Source: Verrucomicrobiia bacterium (lineage in GTDB: Bacteria > Verrucomicrobiota > Verrucomicrobiae > Limisphaerales > UBA11358). From it: a stretch of DNA of 12,628 nt. Where the stretch lies: assembly GCA_030042375.1 (NCBI GenBank), contig JASHZU010000514.1:1-12628 (forward strand), read 5' to 3'. Below are positions 6,784 to 12,628 of the stretch, piece after piece. The position numbers and the translations under genes were made by a program. How positions within the stretch are numbered: the stretch's first letter is position 1; every line of letters starts with the position of its first letter. Below the pieces are notes generated by a model. It had not been told where the DNA came from. It saw only the letters and a program-made list of their open reading frames with translations, and did no database searches.

Positions 6784-7164
6784 ATGAAAAACAACGTCCA
6801 TAGCCGAGGCGGGTTCACCCTGGTGGAAATTATGATCGTGGTGGGCATAATTGGGTTGTTGGTGGCCATTGCGCTTCCCAACTTCATCAGATCGCGCGCC
6901 TCGTCTCAACAGAATGCCTGCATTAATAACCTGCGGCAGATCAATTCGGCCGTTCAACAATGGGCCATGGAAACCGGTCAGGCGGCTGGCTCAGCCCCGC
7001 CAAACATGCAAACGGATTTAACTCCCTACATCCAGTTAAATTCGAACAGCTCCATTCCCACTTGTCCGGCCGGCGGCACTTATACCATCAACAATATCAG
7101 TGTCACGCCGCAAGTCTATTGCTCGCTGAGCACTTTGCCGAGCAATCCTCACATTTTGCAGTAA
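6784..7164 (+). CDS. Type IV pilin / prepilin-type protein, divergent copy 3
   Basis: Third member of the array, 126 residues. The leader MKNNVHSRGG precedes the cleavage site G10|F11, with Glu15 at mature position 5. The hydrophobic helix (to about 32) is followed by SQQNACINNLRQI, shared with copies 1 and 2. The C-terminal half keeps TDLTPYIQLNSNSSIP and CPAGGTYTI, with Cys94 and Cys113. It diverges around residues 67-76 and 102-112 and at the tail (NPHILQ). It may be a second major or minor subunit of the same filament. AAAAGG, 8 bases before the ATG, is a reasonable ribosome binding site. The gene begins 89 bases after copy 2 and I see no sigma-54-like element in that gap, so it may depend on readthrough or an unrecognised promoter. 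Confidence 0.92.
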   Translation: MKNNVHSRGGFTLVEIMIVVGIIGLLVAIALPNFIRSRASSQQNACINNLRQINSAVQQWAMETGQAAGSAPPNMQTDLTPYIQLNSNSSIPTCPAGGTYTINNISVTPQVYCSLSTLPSNPHILQ

Positions 7165-7178
7165 TTGGTGTGTTACAA

Positions 7179-7226
7179 ACGGCAGGGCATTTCGTGTTAA
7201 CACGTTTGCCCTGCCGTCTTTCTTTT
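7179..7226 (+). terminator. Intrinsic terminator at the end of the pilin array
   Basis: ACGGCAGGGCA (7179-7189) and TGCCCTGCCGT (7207-7217) form a perfect 11-bp stem. The loop contains the palindrome CGTGTTAACACG, so the hairpin can extend further. CTTTCTTTT follows. It separates the array from the ABC operon. Confidence 0.88.
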
Positions 7227-7245
7227 GCTGCAGTGCTCCCTGCCG

Positions 7246-7274
7246 TTGACATCTCCAGGGGTTTAAACTAAAAC
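7246..7274 (+). promoter_or_regulatory. Sigma-70-type promoter of the ABC operon
   Basis: A perfect TTGACA (7246-7251), an ideal 17-base spacer, then TAAAAC (7269-7274, four of six matches). The predicted transcript start is near 7281, only about 7 bases before the ATG at 7288, which lacks a proper Shine-Dalgarno site. The message would be nearly leaderless. Confidence 0.65.
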
Positions 7275-7287
7275 AACGCCCACAGGC

Positions 7288-8028
7288 ATGAGCGTCATTC
7301 TGAAAACGGAAAAACTGCGCGTGGAATTCAAGAGCCGGGAGCTGGGGCAGATGACCAAAGTGGCCCTGAACGGACTCGACCTGGAAGTTTCCACCGGCGA
7401 AGTTTTCGGTTTTCTCGGCCCCAACGGCGCGGGCAAAACAACGACCATGAATGTGCTGCTGGGGTTTGTCCAGCCAACCGGCGGCGCGGCCTCGCTTTTC
7501 GGCATTGATGTCCGCCAGCCCATTGCGCGCCAGCGCATCGGTTATTTGCCGGAGCTGACCTACTATTACAAATTTCTCACCGCGGAAGAATTGCTGCGCT
7601 TTTACGCGCAAATCTTTGGCCTGCCGCGCGCGGAAGCGGATAGGCGCATCGACGAGACCCTCAAGCTGGTGGAACTGGATTCCGCGCGCAAACGCCTGAT
7701 TAAGACTTATTCGAAGGGAATGCAGCAGCGCGTGGGCCTGGCCCAGGCGCTCATCAATAATCCCGACCTGCTGATTTTGGACGAGCCTACCAGCGGGCTG
7801 GATCCGCTGGGCCGGATGAAAGTCCGCAGCATCATCCAGCGGCTCAAGGACGAAGGCAAAACGGTTTTCTTTTCCTCGCATGAATTGGGAGAAGTGGAAA
7901 CGGTCTGCGACCGCGTGGCCATCATTGCCAACGGCGATTTAAAAGCCATCGGGCGCGTCCCGGAAATCATGCAAAATTATCCGACGCTCGAAAAAGCGTT
8001 TTTGAAAATCATCGGCTTTCAGGAATGA
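7288..8028 (+). CDS. ABC transporter ATP-binding protein
   Basis: ATPase subunit of an ABC-2 type transporter, acting at the cytoplasmic face and powering the permease encoded next to it. The 246-residue product carries Walker A GPNGAGKT (44-51, Lys50), the Q-loop region GYLPE (85-89, where Glu replaces the usual Gln, as often seen in this subfamily), signature YSKGMQQ (141-147), Walker B LLILDE with catalytic Glu166, D-loop SGLD, and switch His198 in SSHEL. All catalytic residues are intact. An in-frame TAA lies 24 bases before the ATG (at 7264), so no longer form is possible. The stop is one base before the permease start, so the two are translationally linked. The substrate cannot be predicted; relatives include multidrug, sodium and copper-processing (NosF-like) systems. 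Confidence 0.95.
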   Translation: MSVILKTEKLRVEFKSRELGQMTKVALNGLDLEVSTGEVFGFLGPNGAGKTTTMNVLLGFVQPTGGAASLFGIDVRQPIARQRIGYLPELTYYYKFLTAEELLRFYAQIFGLPRAEADRRIDETLKLVELDSARKRLIKTYSKGMQQRVGLAQALINNPDLLILDEPTSGLDPLGRMKVRSIIQRLKDEGKTVFFSSHELGEVETVCDRVAIIANGDLKAIGRVPEIMQNYPTLEKAFLKIIGFQE

Positions 8029-8029
8029 A

Positions 8030-8809
8030 ATGAGAAACGTCTTTGCCATTGCTAAAATTGTTGTCCTGGAGATGTATCGCCGGAAGGAATTTTACGTCCT
8101 GTTTATCCTCACGATCATCATCTGCCTTATTATGGGGACGATCAATATCTTCAATGACAAACAGGTGGTCCGTTACCTGAAAGAGTTGTGCATGCTGATG
8201 ATTTGGGTTTCCTCCCTTATTATCGCCATTACCACAACCGCGCGGCAAATTCCCGCCGAGCGCGAGCAGCGCACGCTTCTGCCGTTGCTGGCCAAGCCGC
8301 TGTCGCGCACGCAATTGATTTTCGGGAAATTTTTGGGCTGTTGGATTGTGTGCGGGCTGGCTTTGATTTGTTTCTACATTTTTTTTGGCATTCTCTCCGC
8401 GAGCCGGGAACATACCTGGCCGCTGCTTAATTATTTTCAGGCGGCTCTTTTGCATTGGATTGCCCTGGGCGTCGTGGTGGCCATCTCCCTGCTGGGTTCA
8501 CTGGTTTTCGCCGCGCCTTCATCCAATTCCACGATCTGTTTTGCCGTGGTCGTGACGATTATGTGTCTGGGGAGATATCTGGACCAGTTTGCGCTGAACA
8601 TGCACGAGCCGGGCCGCTCCATCGTCTATGGGATTTATTATGCCATTCCTCATTTGGAATGGGCGTTTGGCATGCGGAACCTGATTATTCATGACTGGCC
8701 GCTCAATGATTGGCGCTTTATCGCGCTCGCCGCACTTTATTTCCTGGCTTATATGGGTGTGTTCCTCGTGGCGGCCTGCCTGGTGTTCCGCCGCAAACCT
8801 GTCAATTGA
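8030..8809 (+). CDS. ABC-2 type transporter permease
   Basis: Membrane subunit paired with the ATPase just upstream. The 259-residue product shows about six hydrophobic spans: residues roughly 22-40, 52-69, 102-122, 138-160, 166-182 and 231-252. Between spans 2 and 3 lies the cytoplasmic segment AEREQRTLLPLLAKPLSRTQ, followed by FGKFLG. This is the characteristic coupling region of ABC-2 permeases of the NosY/YhaP-like type. The ATG comes one base after the ATPase stop, and AGGA inside the end of the ATPase gene can serve as its ribosome site. No substrate-specific signature is recognised. Confidence 0.9.
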   Translation: MRNVFAIAKIVVLEMYRRKEFYVLFILTIIICLIMGTINIFNDKQVVRYLKELCMLMIWVSSLIIAITTTARQIPAEREQRTLLPLLAKPLSRTQLIFGKFLGCWIVCGLALICFYIFFGILSASREHTWPLLNYFQAALLHWIALGVVVAISLLGSLVFAAPSSNSTICFAVVVTIMCLGRYLDQFALNMHEPGRSIVYGIYYAIPHLEWAFGMRNLIIHDWPLNDWRFIALAALYFLAYMGVFLVAACLVFRRKPVN

Positions 8810-8817
8810 TTGGCCGT

Positions 8818-9756
8818 ATGAATCCAGCGATAAAATTGTGGTGCTGGTTGATTGCGTTGTTTCTTTTCTGCTTCAATTTCGGCATGCGCCTGCAACCGCA
8901 GTTTCAATCGATCGAATATGCCCGCCATCAATCGGACAATTTTTTCAATTTATTGCTGGGCGACAGCAGCCGGATTTTCGCCAACTCTGCCTATACGGAG
9001 GCGGATGTTTATTATCATAGCGGTTATTATCCCACCATTTTCGACAACAACCAAGCATTCGAAACGCCGCATATGGCCGAAGACACCGGCGCAGTGGCCA
9101 GCCGTAACTCGGGCGAGGAAACCGGTTTTATGGGGCCGCCACGCGACTGGCTGGATGCTTTTGGCCGCCATTTTATACCCAACCGGCATACGCACCTCGA
9201 CCAGGGCGGCCCGACCGATGATTTAAGCGGTAATTCGAAGGTGGCGGAAATTTTGCCCTGGCTCAAACTCTCCTCCAAACTCGATCCCGAAAACATCCAG
9301 ACCTACCTGGTCATGTCCTATTGGCTCCGGAATAATCTTAACCAACCCCAGGAAGCCGAGCAGGTGCTGCACGAGGGATTACGATATAATCCGGGCAATC
9401 CGCAGCTCCTTTATGAGCTGGGCAGAATTTATTTTGAAAATTATAAAGAACCCGATCGCGCCCGCACCATTTGGGAAGCCGCGTTGCGAAGCTGGGCGGA
9501 GGAACAACCCGGCGTACCCCAATCGGAACGGCTCAAACCGGACAATCAAAATTTCGATGACCGTTTTATTTTCGAGCAAATCCAAACGCACCTCGCCCAG
9601 CTCGAAGGAAGCCTCGGCAATCTCCAGGCCGCCATCGACCATTTGAAGCAGGCGCAATTGGCCTCGCCTTCACCCGATGAAATTCAGAAGCAAATCGATG
9701 AGTTGCAGAAGGGTGTGAACATTTTAAAAGACTCGAAACCGGCGAGCCCGGAATAA
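8818..9756 (+). CDS. Membrane-anchored tetratricopeptide repeat protein of unknown function
   Basis: The 312-residue product has an N-terminal hydrophobic segment (about 7-23), either a signal anchor or an uncleaved signal peptide, so the rest probably faces the periplasm. Residues 30-140 hold a region rich in Tyr, Phe, Asn and His that I do not recognise. From about 141 come TPR-like helical pairs (141-156, 159-192, 193-226, 251-284), for example LSSKLDPENIQTYLVMSYWL and NPGNPQLLYELGRIYFENYK, then a short coiled-coil tail (286-303). The ATG at 8818 is chosen because it directly precedes the hydrophobic segment and lies 8 bases after the permease stop; an upstream in-frame start at 8710 would overlap the permease and encode an unlikely leader. 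It is probably an accessory or scaffold protein of the adjacent ABC transporter. Confidence 0.85.
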   Translation: MNPAIKLWCWLIALFLFCFNFGMRLQPQFQSIEYARHQSDNFFNLLLGDSSRIFANSAYTEADVYYHSGYYPTIFDNNQAFETPHMAEDTGAVASRNSGEETGFMGPPRDWLDAFGRHFIPNRHTHLDQGGPTDDLSGNSKVAEILPWLKLSSKLDPENIQTYLVMSYWLRNNLNQPQEAEQVLHEGLRYNPGNPQLLYELGRIYFENYKEPDRARTIWEAALRSWAEEQPGVPQSERLKPDNQNFDDRFIFEQIQTHLAQLEGSLGNLQAAIDHLKQAQLASPSPDEIQKQIDELQKGVNILKDSKPASPE

Positions 9757-9799
9757 TTGCGCTTTGTCTTTCCCGCCGGCCTCTGCTTTAATCCCGCCC

Positions 9800-10462
9800 A
9801 TGAAAGCGCGACGCGCAACGATTTCCCGCACCACGGCTGAAACCAGCATTTCGGTCCTGCTCAACCTGGAAGGCAAAGGCAAATCGCAAATCAAAACGGG
9901 GATTCCGTTTTTCGACCACATGCTCACGCTCTTCGCCAAACATGCCGTCGTGGATTTAAAGTTAATTTGCGCCGGCGACCTGGACGTGGACGCGCACCAT
10001 ACCGTGGAAGATTGCGGCATCGCGCTGGGACAGGCGTTCACCGAGGCCCTGGGCGATAAAAAAGGCATCCGCCGTTACGGTTTTGGTTTTCATCCCAAAA
10101 ACCCGTTCACCGGCGAGGCGTATGTGCCTATGGATGAGTGCCTTGCACGTTGCGTCATCGATTTTGGCGGGCGCCCGCATTTGGTATGGCGCGGGCTGGA
10201 TAAGTTTTCCCAGAGAAAAATTTCTGAGGCGGAAAAAAAACAGGACGCTTCCAGCGCGTTTCGGTTTGGCCTGGCGCGGGAATTTTTCCAGGCCTTTACG
10301 AATGAAGCCCGCTGCAATTTGCACCTGGAGCTGCTTTACGGCGACGAACCCCACCATATCGTCGAAGCGCTGTTCAAGGCGTTTGCCCGCGCCGTGGATG
10401 CCGCGCGCCGGCATGACCCGCGGATTGCGGGCGTGCTGCCCAGCACTAAAGGGAAGTTGTAA
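9800..10462 (+). CDS. hisB: Imidazoleglycerol-phosphate dehydratase (EC 4.2.1.19)
   Basis: Manganese enzyme converting imidazole glycerol phosphate to imidazole acetol phosphate in histidine biosynthesis; cytoplasmic, normally a 24-mer. This is the monofunctional form, 220 residues, with no HisB-N phosphatase domain. Metal-ligand motifs are intact: FFDHML (38-42, His40), DAHHTVED (64-71), and HHIVEA (185-190) followed by FKAF. The C-terminus ends in the conserved STKGKL. Two small insertions are visible compared with the usual 195-200 residues: one after RRYG (about 95-106, FGFHPKNPFTGE) just before YVPMDE, and a longer loop at about 136-153 (SQRKISEAEKKQ). The ATG at 9800 fits the family start; a TTG at 9764 would add 12 unlike residues. 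No Shine-Dalgarno is visible. It lies 43 bases after the TPR gene without a hairpin, so readthrough from the ABC operon is possible. Confidence 0.96.
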   Translation: MKARRATISRTTAETSISVLLNLEGKGKSQIKTGIPFFDHMLTLFAKHAVVDLKLICAGDLDVDAHHTVEDCGIALGQAFTEALGDKKGIRRYGFGFHPKNPFTGEAYVPMDECLARCVIDFGGRPHLVWRGLDKFSQRKISEAEKKQDASSAFRFGLAREFFQAFTNEARCNLHLELLYGDEPHHIVEALFKAFARAVDAARRHDPRIAGVLPSTKGKL

Positions 10463-10467
10463 AATCT

Positions 10468-10496
10468 TTGACACGCGGCCGGCAAAGCGCAATGTT
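10468..10496 (+). promoter_or_regulatory. Candidate promoter of the small secreted protein gene
   Basis: A perfect TTGACA (10468-10473) and a 17-base spacer lead to AATGTT (10491-10496), a poor -10 match. The predicted start falls near 10503, about 6 bases before the ATG, the same close spacing as at the ABC operon. Confidence 0.35.
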
Positions 10497-10508
10497 TCTT
10501 AACCGTTG

Positions 10509-10865
10509 ATGAAAACATTGACGGCCAGAAGATTTTCGCCTCGCGCTTTAATCGCAATTCTGGGATTGGGGAGCGCATTTTTGTTTTCCAGCGTTTACGC
10601 GCAAACCAATAAGCTAAGCCCCGAACCGACTCCGCCCAGTCCATCTCCACCGCCGCCCATGGCGGTCACCAATTTGCCGATAACGACGAACGTCCCGGTT
10701 ATCACTACCAATATGCTTCCGATTTACACAAACGGGATGACGAATATTTTTTCTTCCACGAATTTTTTTGTTCCGATTACAACCAATATGGCCCCGGCCC
10801 CGCCGCCACCACCGCCGCCCAAGCCCTGGTACAAGCGGTTTTGGGATTGGCTCCGGAGATTGTAA
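10509..10865 (+). CDS. Small secreted Pro/Thr/Asn-rich protein of unknown function
   Basis: The 118-residue product has a classic signal peptide: basic MKTLTARRFSPR, a hydrophobic core (14-27) and a likely cleavage after SVYA at residue 31. The mature part is low-complexity: a Pro/Ser run (38-50), a middle with repeated TTN triplets (59-61, 66-68, 91-93) within related units such as PITTNVPVITTNM, a second proline run (98-104), and a basic aromatic C-terminus KPWYKRFWDWLRRL (105-118) that could form a short amphipathic helix. No known domain is recognised. The composition suggests a cell-envelope linker or surface protein. The ATG at 10509 directly follows an in-frame TTG (10506), so the start is uncertain by one codon. 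It converges with tRNA-Lys, whose 3' end lies 7 bases beyond the stop. Confidence 0.65.
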   Translation: MKTLTARRFSPRALIAILGLGSAFLFSSVYAQTNKLSPEPTPPSPSPPPPMAVTNLPITTNVPVITTNMLPIYTNGMTNIFSSTNFFVPITTNMAPAPPPPPPPKPWYKRFWDWLRRL

Positions 10866-10872
10866 GAAGGGA

Positions 10873-10948
10873 TGGTGGGTTGGCAGGGACTCGAACCCTG
10901 GACCAATGCCTTAAAAGGGCACTGCTCTACCAGCTGAGCTACCAACCC
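10873..10948 (-). tRNA. tRNA-Lys (anticodon TTT)
   Basis: The minus strand folds into a complete cloverleaf: acceptor GGGTTGG/CCAACCC (7 bp), D arm GCTC/GAGC, anticodon stem GTGCC/GGCAT with one G-U pair, loop CTTTTAA giving anticodon TTT, a 5-base variable loop, and T arm CAGGG/CCCTG with loop TTCGAGT. The discriminator is A, and the 3' CCA is encoded (10875-10873). The anticodon reads AAA and AAG lysine codons. Confidence 0.97.
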
Positions 10949-10961
10949 GAACCGAACGGAA

Positions 10962-10989
10962 ATTATACCTTTACCCGAGGCTGCGGCAA
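10962..10989 (-). promoter_or_regulatory. Promoter of tRNA-Lys
   Basis: On the minus strand a perfect TATAAT (10967-10962) follows TTGCCG (10989-10984, four of six matches) with a 16-base spacer. The predicted transcript start near 10955 is just upstream of the mature tRNA 5' end, as expected for a tRNA gene. Confidence 0.7.
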
Positions 10990-11216
10990 GCAGTTTCCAC
11001 GTTCCTTTACTGGCATTAGCGCCGACCGCACGCTATTGAGCAGGCAAAACGGGTTTCGGGAAGTTTTTCAGCCCATTAGGCCATACCTGCAGATTCGACC
11101 GATTCCAAAATCATAGTTTCGTCCATGCTAATCATAGTTCCGTCCATGCTTCTCTCCTTGTCTTTAGGAGGTTCCGAATTCAGGTTGTAAGTGCAGATCC
11201 AAAAGCCAAAAAACCG
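10990..11216. other. Intergenic region upstream of the large pseudopilin
   Basis: No convincing gene is present. It contains the 21-bp tandem duplication and an isolated AGGAGG (11166-11171) resembling a strong ribosome binding site, with no ATG, GTG or TTG opening a usable frame at the normal distance. No convincing sigma-70 or sigma-54 promoter was found; a TGGCATTAGCGCCGA near 11008 lacks the required GC. Confidence 0.5.
11109..11150. repeat. 21-bp tandem duplication with one mismatch
   Basis: AATCATAGTTTCGTCCATGCT (11109-11129) is followed at once by AATCATAGTTCCGTCCATGCT (11130-11150), one base different. It lies about 70 bases upstream of the pseudopilin start. It is unrelated in sequence to the 19-bp duplication before the pilin array. 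Confidence 0.85.
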
Positions 11217-12056
11217 ATGTTGGCATCATGCATTTGCCTGACTATGTTGACCATACAAAGAAATCAGGAGAGACAAACTCCAAAAGGCGCGTTCACCCTG
11301 ATTGAGCTCTTAGTCGTCATTGCCATTATTGCTATCCTGGCTGCGGTTTTATTGCCGGTGCTGGCCCAGGCTCAGGAACGGGCCAAACGCGCTCAATGCC
11401 TTGGTAATTTGAAACAGATTGCGATGGGGGCCATTCTCTATGCCGGGGACTACAATGACCTTGTTCCGGCTTGCAATCAGGGGACAAGCGGCACCCTAAA
11501 TTTTGTCCAGGATACCTTTGCCGATCCGGTCGTGAATACTCTGGATACGTACATGAAATTGGCAACGAATAGCAACCATTCGGTATGGACGTGCCCGGAT
11601 CGCAGTCCTTTGCTTCCTTATGACAATGGCCTGCAGACTTACATTGGTTACTCCTACATGGGCGGAATAACAAATTGGTCTAATGTTCCGGCTTTTCCGG
11701 GTGATCCGACGAGTTGGAGCCCAGTTAAGTTAGCCCAATCGAGGCCGTGGTGGGTGATAGGGGCCGATGGCATTATGAAGTTCGGCAGTCAGTGGGCCAG
11801 CCAAAATTCGACAGCTGTTACCGGTGCCCCCTGGGAATATGTAAATGTCCCGCCACATGAAAAGGGCAACGATTGTGCCGGGGGAAACGAAGCGTTTGCG
11901 GATGGCTCGGCAAAATGGTGCTCGTGGCAAACGATGTACAACTTTAACGACTATCCCGCTATAACAGGCGGGAGCGCAAGTGTTTTCTGGTATCAGGACT
12001 CCACGGACTTTAGCGCAGTCCTGATGAAACTGTTGCCCACTTTGTGGCCAGACTAG
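11217..12056 (+). CDS. Large pseudopilin-type protein ([18 protein letters not shown] class with C-terminal FADG motif)
   Basis: Prepilin-type membrane protein of the large class abundant in Verrucomicrobiota and Planctomycetota, of mostly unknown function. The 279-residue product has a leader ending PKGA (22-25), predicted cleavage A25|F26, Glu30 at mature position 5, and the helix [20 protein letters not shown] (31-50). [21 protein letters not shown] (51-71) follows, then a Tyr/Trp/Pro-rich domain with VWTCPD (123-128) and, near the end, His214 and FADGSAKW (227-234). The family's usual His-X9-Asp-Gly pattern is stretched here to His-X14-Asp-Gly. The start is uncertain: ATG 11217 gives a 25-residue leader and ATG 11244 a shorter 16-residue one ([16 protein letters not shown]), which is closer to usual prepilins; neither has a clear ribosome site. 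It is not closely related to the three short pilins. Confidence 0.88.
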   Translation: MLASCICLTMLTIQRNQERQTPKGAFTLIELLVVIAIIAILAAVLLPVLAQAQERAKRAQCLGNLKQIAMGAILYAGDYNDLVPACNQGTSGTLNFVQDTFADPVVNTLDTYMKLATNSNHSVWTCPDRSPLLPYDNGLQTYIGYSYMGGITNWSNVPAFPGDPTSWSPVKLAQSRPWWVIGADGIMKFGSQWASQNSTAVTGAPWEYVNVPPHEKGNDCAGGNEAFADGSAKWCSWQTMYNFNDYPAITGGSASVFWYQDSTDFSAVLMKLLPTLWPD

Positions 12057-12080
12057 GAATTTTTTATCATTAGATTCTTA

Positions 12081-12628
12081 TTAGCAGGATGGCGGCGCCT
12101 GCCATGGCACTTCGTAGGCTTTCACCGCTTCGGAGAAGCCTTTGATTTTGACCGGCGGCTGCTCAATACAGGTGGCTGCCAGCGCCGGATCGTCGCGGAG
12201 TAAATGAAGATAGGTGGTTTCGCCGATGATGATGCGCGCGCTGCCGGACACTCCTTCAAGGCGGCTGGCCAAATTCACTTCACGGCCAAAGGTGGTGTAA
12301 TTGAATTGCCGGTCCAACGAGCCCATGACTCCTACATCAACGACTCCTGTGTTAACGCCGCAGCCCAGAGTCAGGATGGGCAGCAACGACCCGGAAACCG
12401 ATCCTGAAGCTGCCTGCCCAGGATTTTCCGGCTTTTCATTTTCAGCGCGGCGCTGCCGGTTCAGGTTATAAATTCCCCGTTGCGCCTCAATGGCCGCGCG
12501 AACACACCCGACGGCGTGTCTGGGATTGGCCACCGGCGCTCCCCAAAAGGCCATAACGCAATCGCCGATGTATTTATCCAAGGTGCCGCCATGGGCGATG
12601 ACGGTGTCCGCCACCAGCGCCAGATAGG
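12081..12628 (-). CDS. Class III adenylate/guanylate cyclase, C-terminal part (cut by window edge)
   Basis: The frame is open to the right edge, so the N-terminal part, probably with sensor or membrane domains, is outside. About 182 residues are visible, starting ...YLALVADTVIAHGG. Catalytic motifs: GGTLDKYIGDCVMAFWGAP contains the base-contacting Lys and the second metal-binding Asp region, CGVNTGVVDVGVMGS is the core strand-turn, and FNYTTFGREVNLASRLEG holds the transition-state Asn and Arg (VNLASR). The residue aligned with the adenine-selecting Asp is Thr, as is common in bacterial adenylate cyclases with a YT-FG motif, so cAMP is the likely product. A loop of about 25 polar residues (RRAENEKPENPGQAASGSVS) is inserted between the helices. 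The stop lies 24 bases from the converging pseudopilin stop. Confidence 0.92.
   Translation of the reverse strand, partial: YLALVADTVIAHGGTLDKYIGDCVMAFWGAPVANPRHAVGCVRAAIEAQRGIYNLNRQRRAENEKPENPGQAASGSVSGSLLPILTLGCGVNTGVVDVGVMGSLDRQFNYTTFGREVNLASRLEGVSGSARIIIGETTYLHLLRDDPALAATCIEQPPVKIKGFSEAVKAYEVPWQAPPSC

Noticed and set aside
7036..7881. Minus-strand 281-codon frame opposite pilin 3 and the ABC ATPase
   Set aside because: It overlaps two genes with intact family motifs and a strong terminator, and shows no recognisable domain.
11008..11022. Third sigma-54-like element upstream of the large pseudopilin
   Set aside because: TGGCATTAGCGCCGA has the -24 half, but the bases 10 positions after GG are GA rather than GC.
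10841..11116. Plus-strand 91-codon frame across the tRNA
   Set aside because: It runs antisense through the entire tRNA-Lys gene and its promoter and has no protein features.
10873..11150. Possible integration site at the tRNA-Lys 3' end
   Set aside because: I found no second copy of the tRNA 3' end in the window, and no integrase or mobile genes nearby.

Overview
This window looks like ordinary chromosomal DNA from a free-living, moderately GC-rich bacterium, most likely Verrucomicrobiota (Pedosphaera/Limisphaera-like). That assignment is inference. It rests on short pilins ending in a CPAGGTYT...CS core, a large pseudopilin of the [18 protein letters not shown] type with a C-terminal FADG motif, a split CcsA/ResB system with a long periplasmic CcsA extension, and a Rho with a Pro/Ala/Glu-rich leader. 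I see no insertion sequence, CRISPR array, phage gene or rRNA.

Layout. Positions 1-5141 are all on the minus strand. In transcription order they are rho, resB and ccsA (cytochrome c maturation System II, 7 bp apart), then the 5' end of an exported protein of unknown function cut by the window edge. Positions 5142-5628 are a divergent intergenic region with a perfect 19-bp tandem duplication and a sigma-54-like promoter. Positions 5629-7164 hold three consecutive type IV pilin genes, the first two nearly identical in protein, each followed by a hairpin. Positions 7288-10462 are a plus-strand cluster: ABC ATPase, ABC-2 permease, membrane-anchored TPR protein, then hisB. A small secreted Pro/Asn/Thr-rich protein follows. 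It converges with a minus-strand tRNA-Lys(TTT) that has its own good promoter. The right end carries a longer pseudopilin (plus) converging with the C-terminal part of a class III nucleotide cyclase (minus, cut by the edge).

How the parts work together. ResB and CcsA form the heme delivery and ligation complex for c-type cytochromes. The ATPase, permease and TPR genes look like one transport operon of unknown substrate, with hisB (histidine biosynthesis) perhaps read through from it. The pilin array probably supplies major and minor subunits of a type IV pilus or type II secretion pseudopilus whose assembly machinery lies elsewhere.

No clearly new system is visible. The most informative signals are the pilin array (about 43 synonymous codon changes against 5 amino-acid changes between the first two copies), its duplicated leader with sigma-54-like promoters, two unrelated short tandem duplications upstream of pilin-type genes, and promoters placed so close to start codons that two mRNAs may be nearly leaderless.
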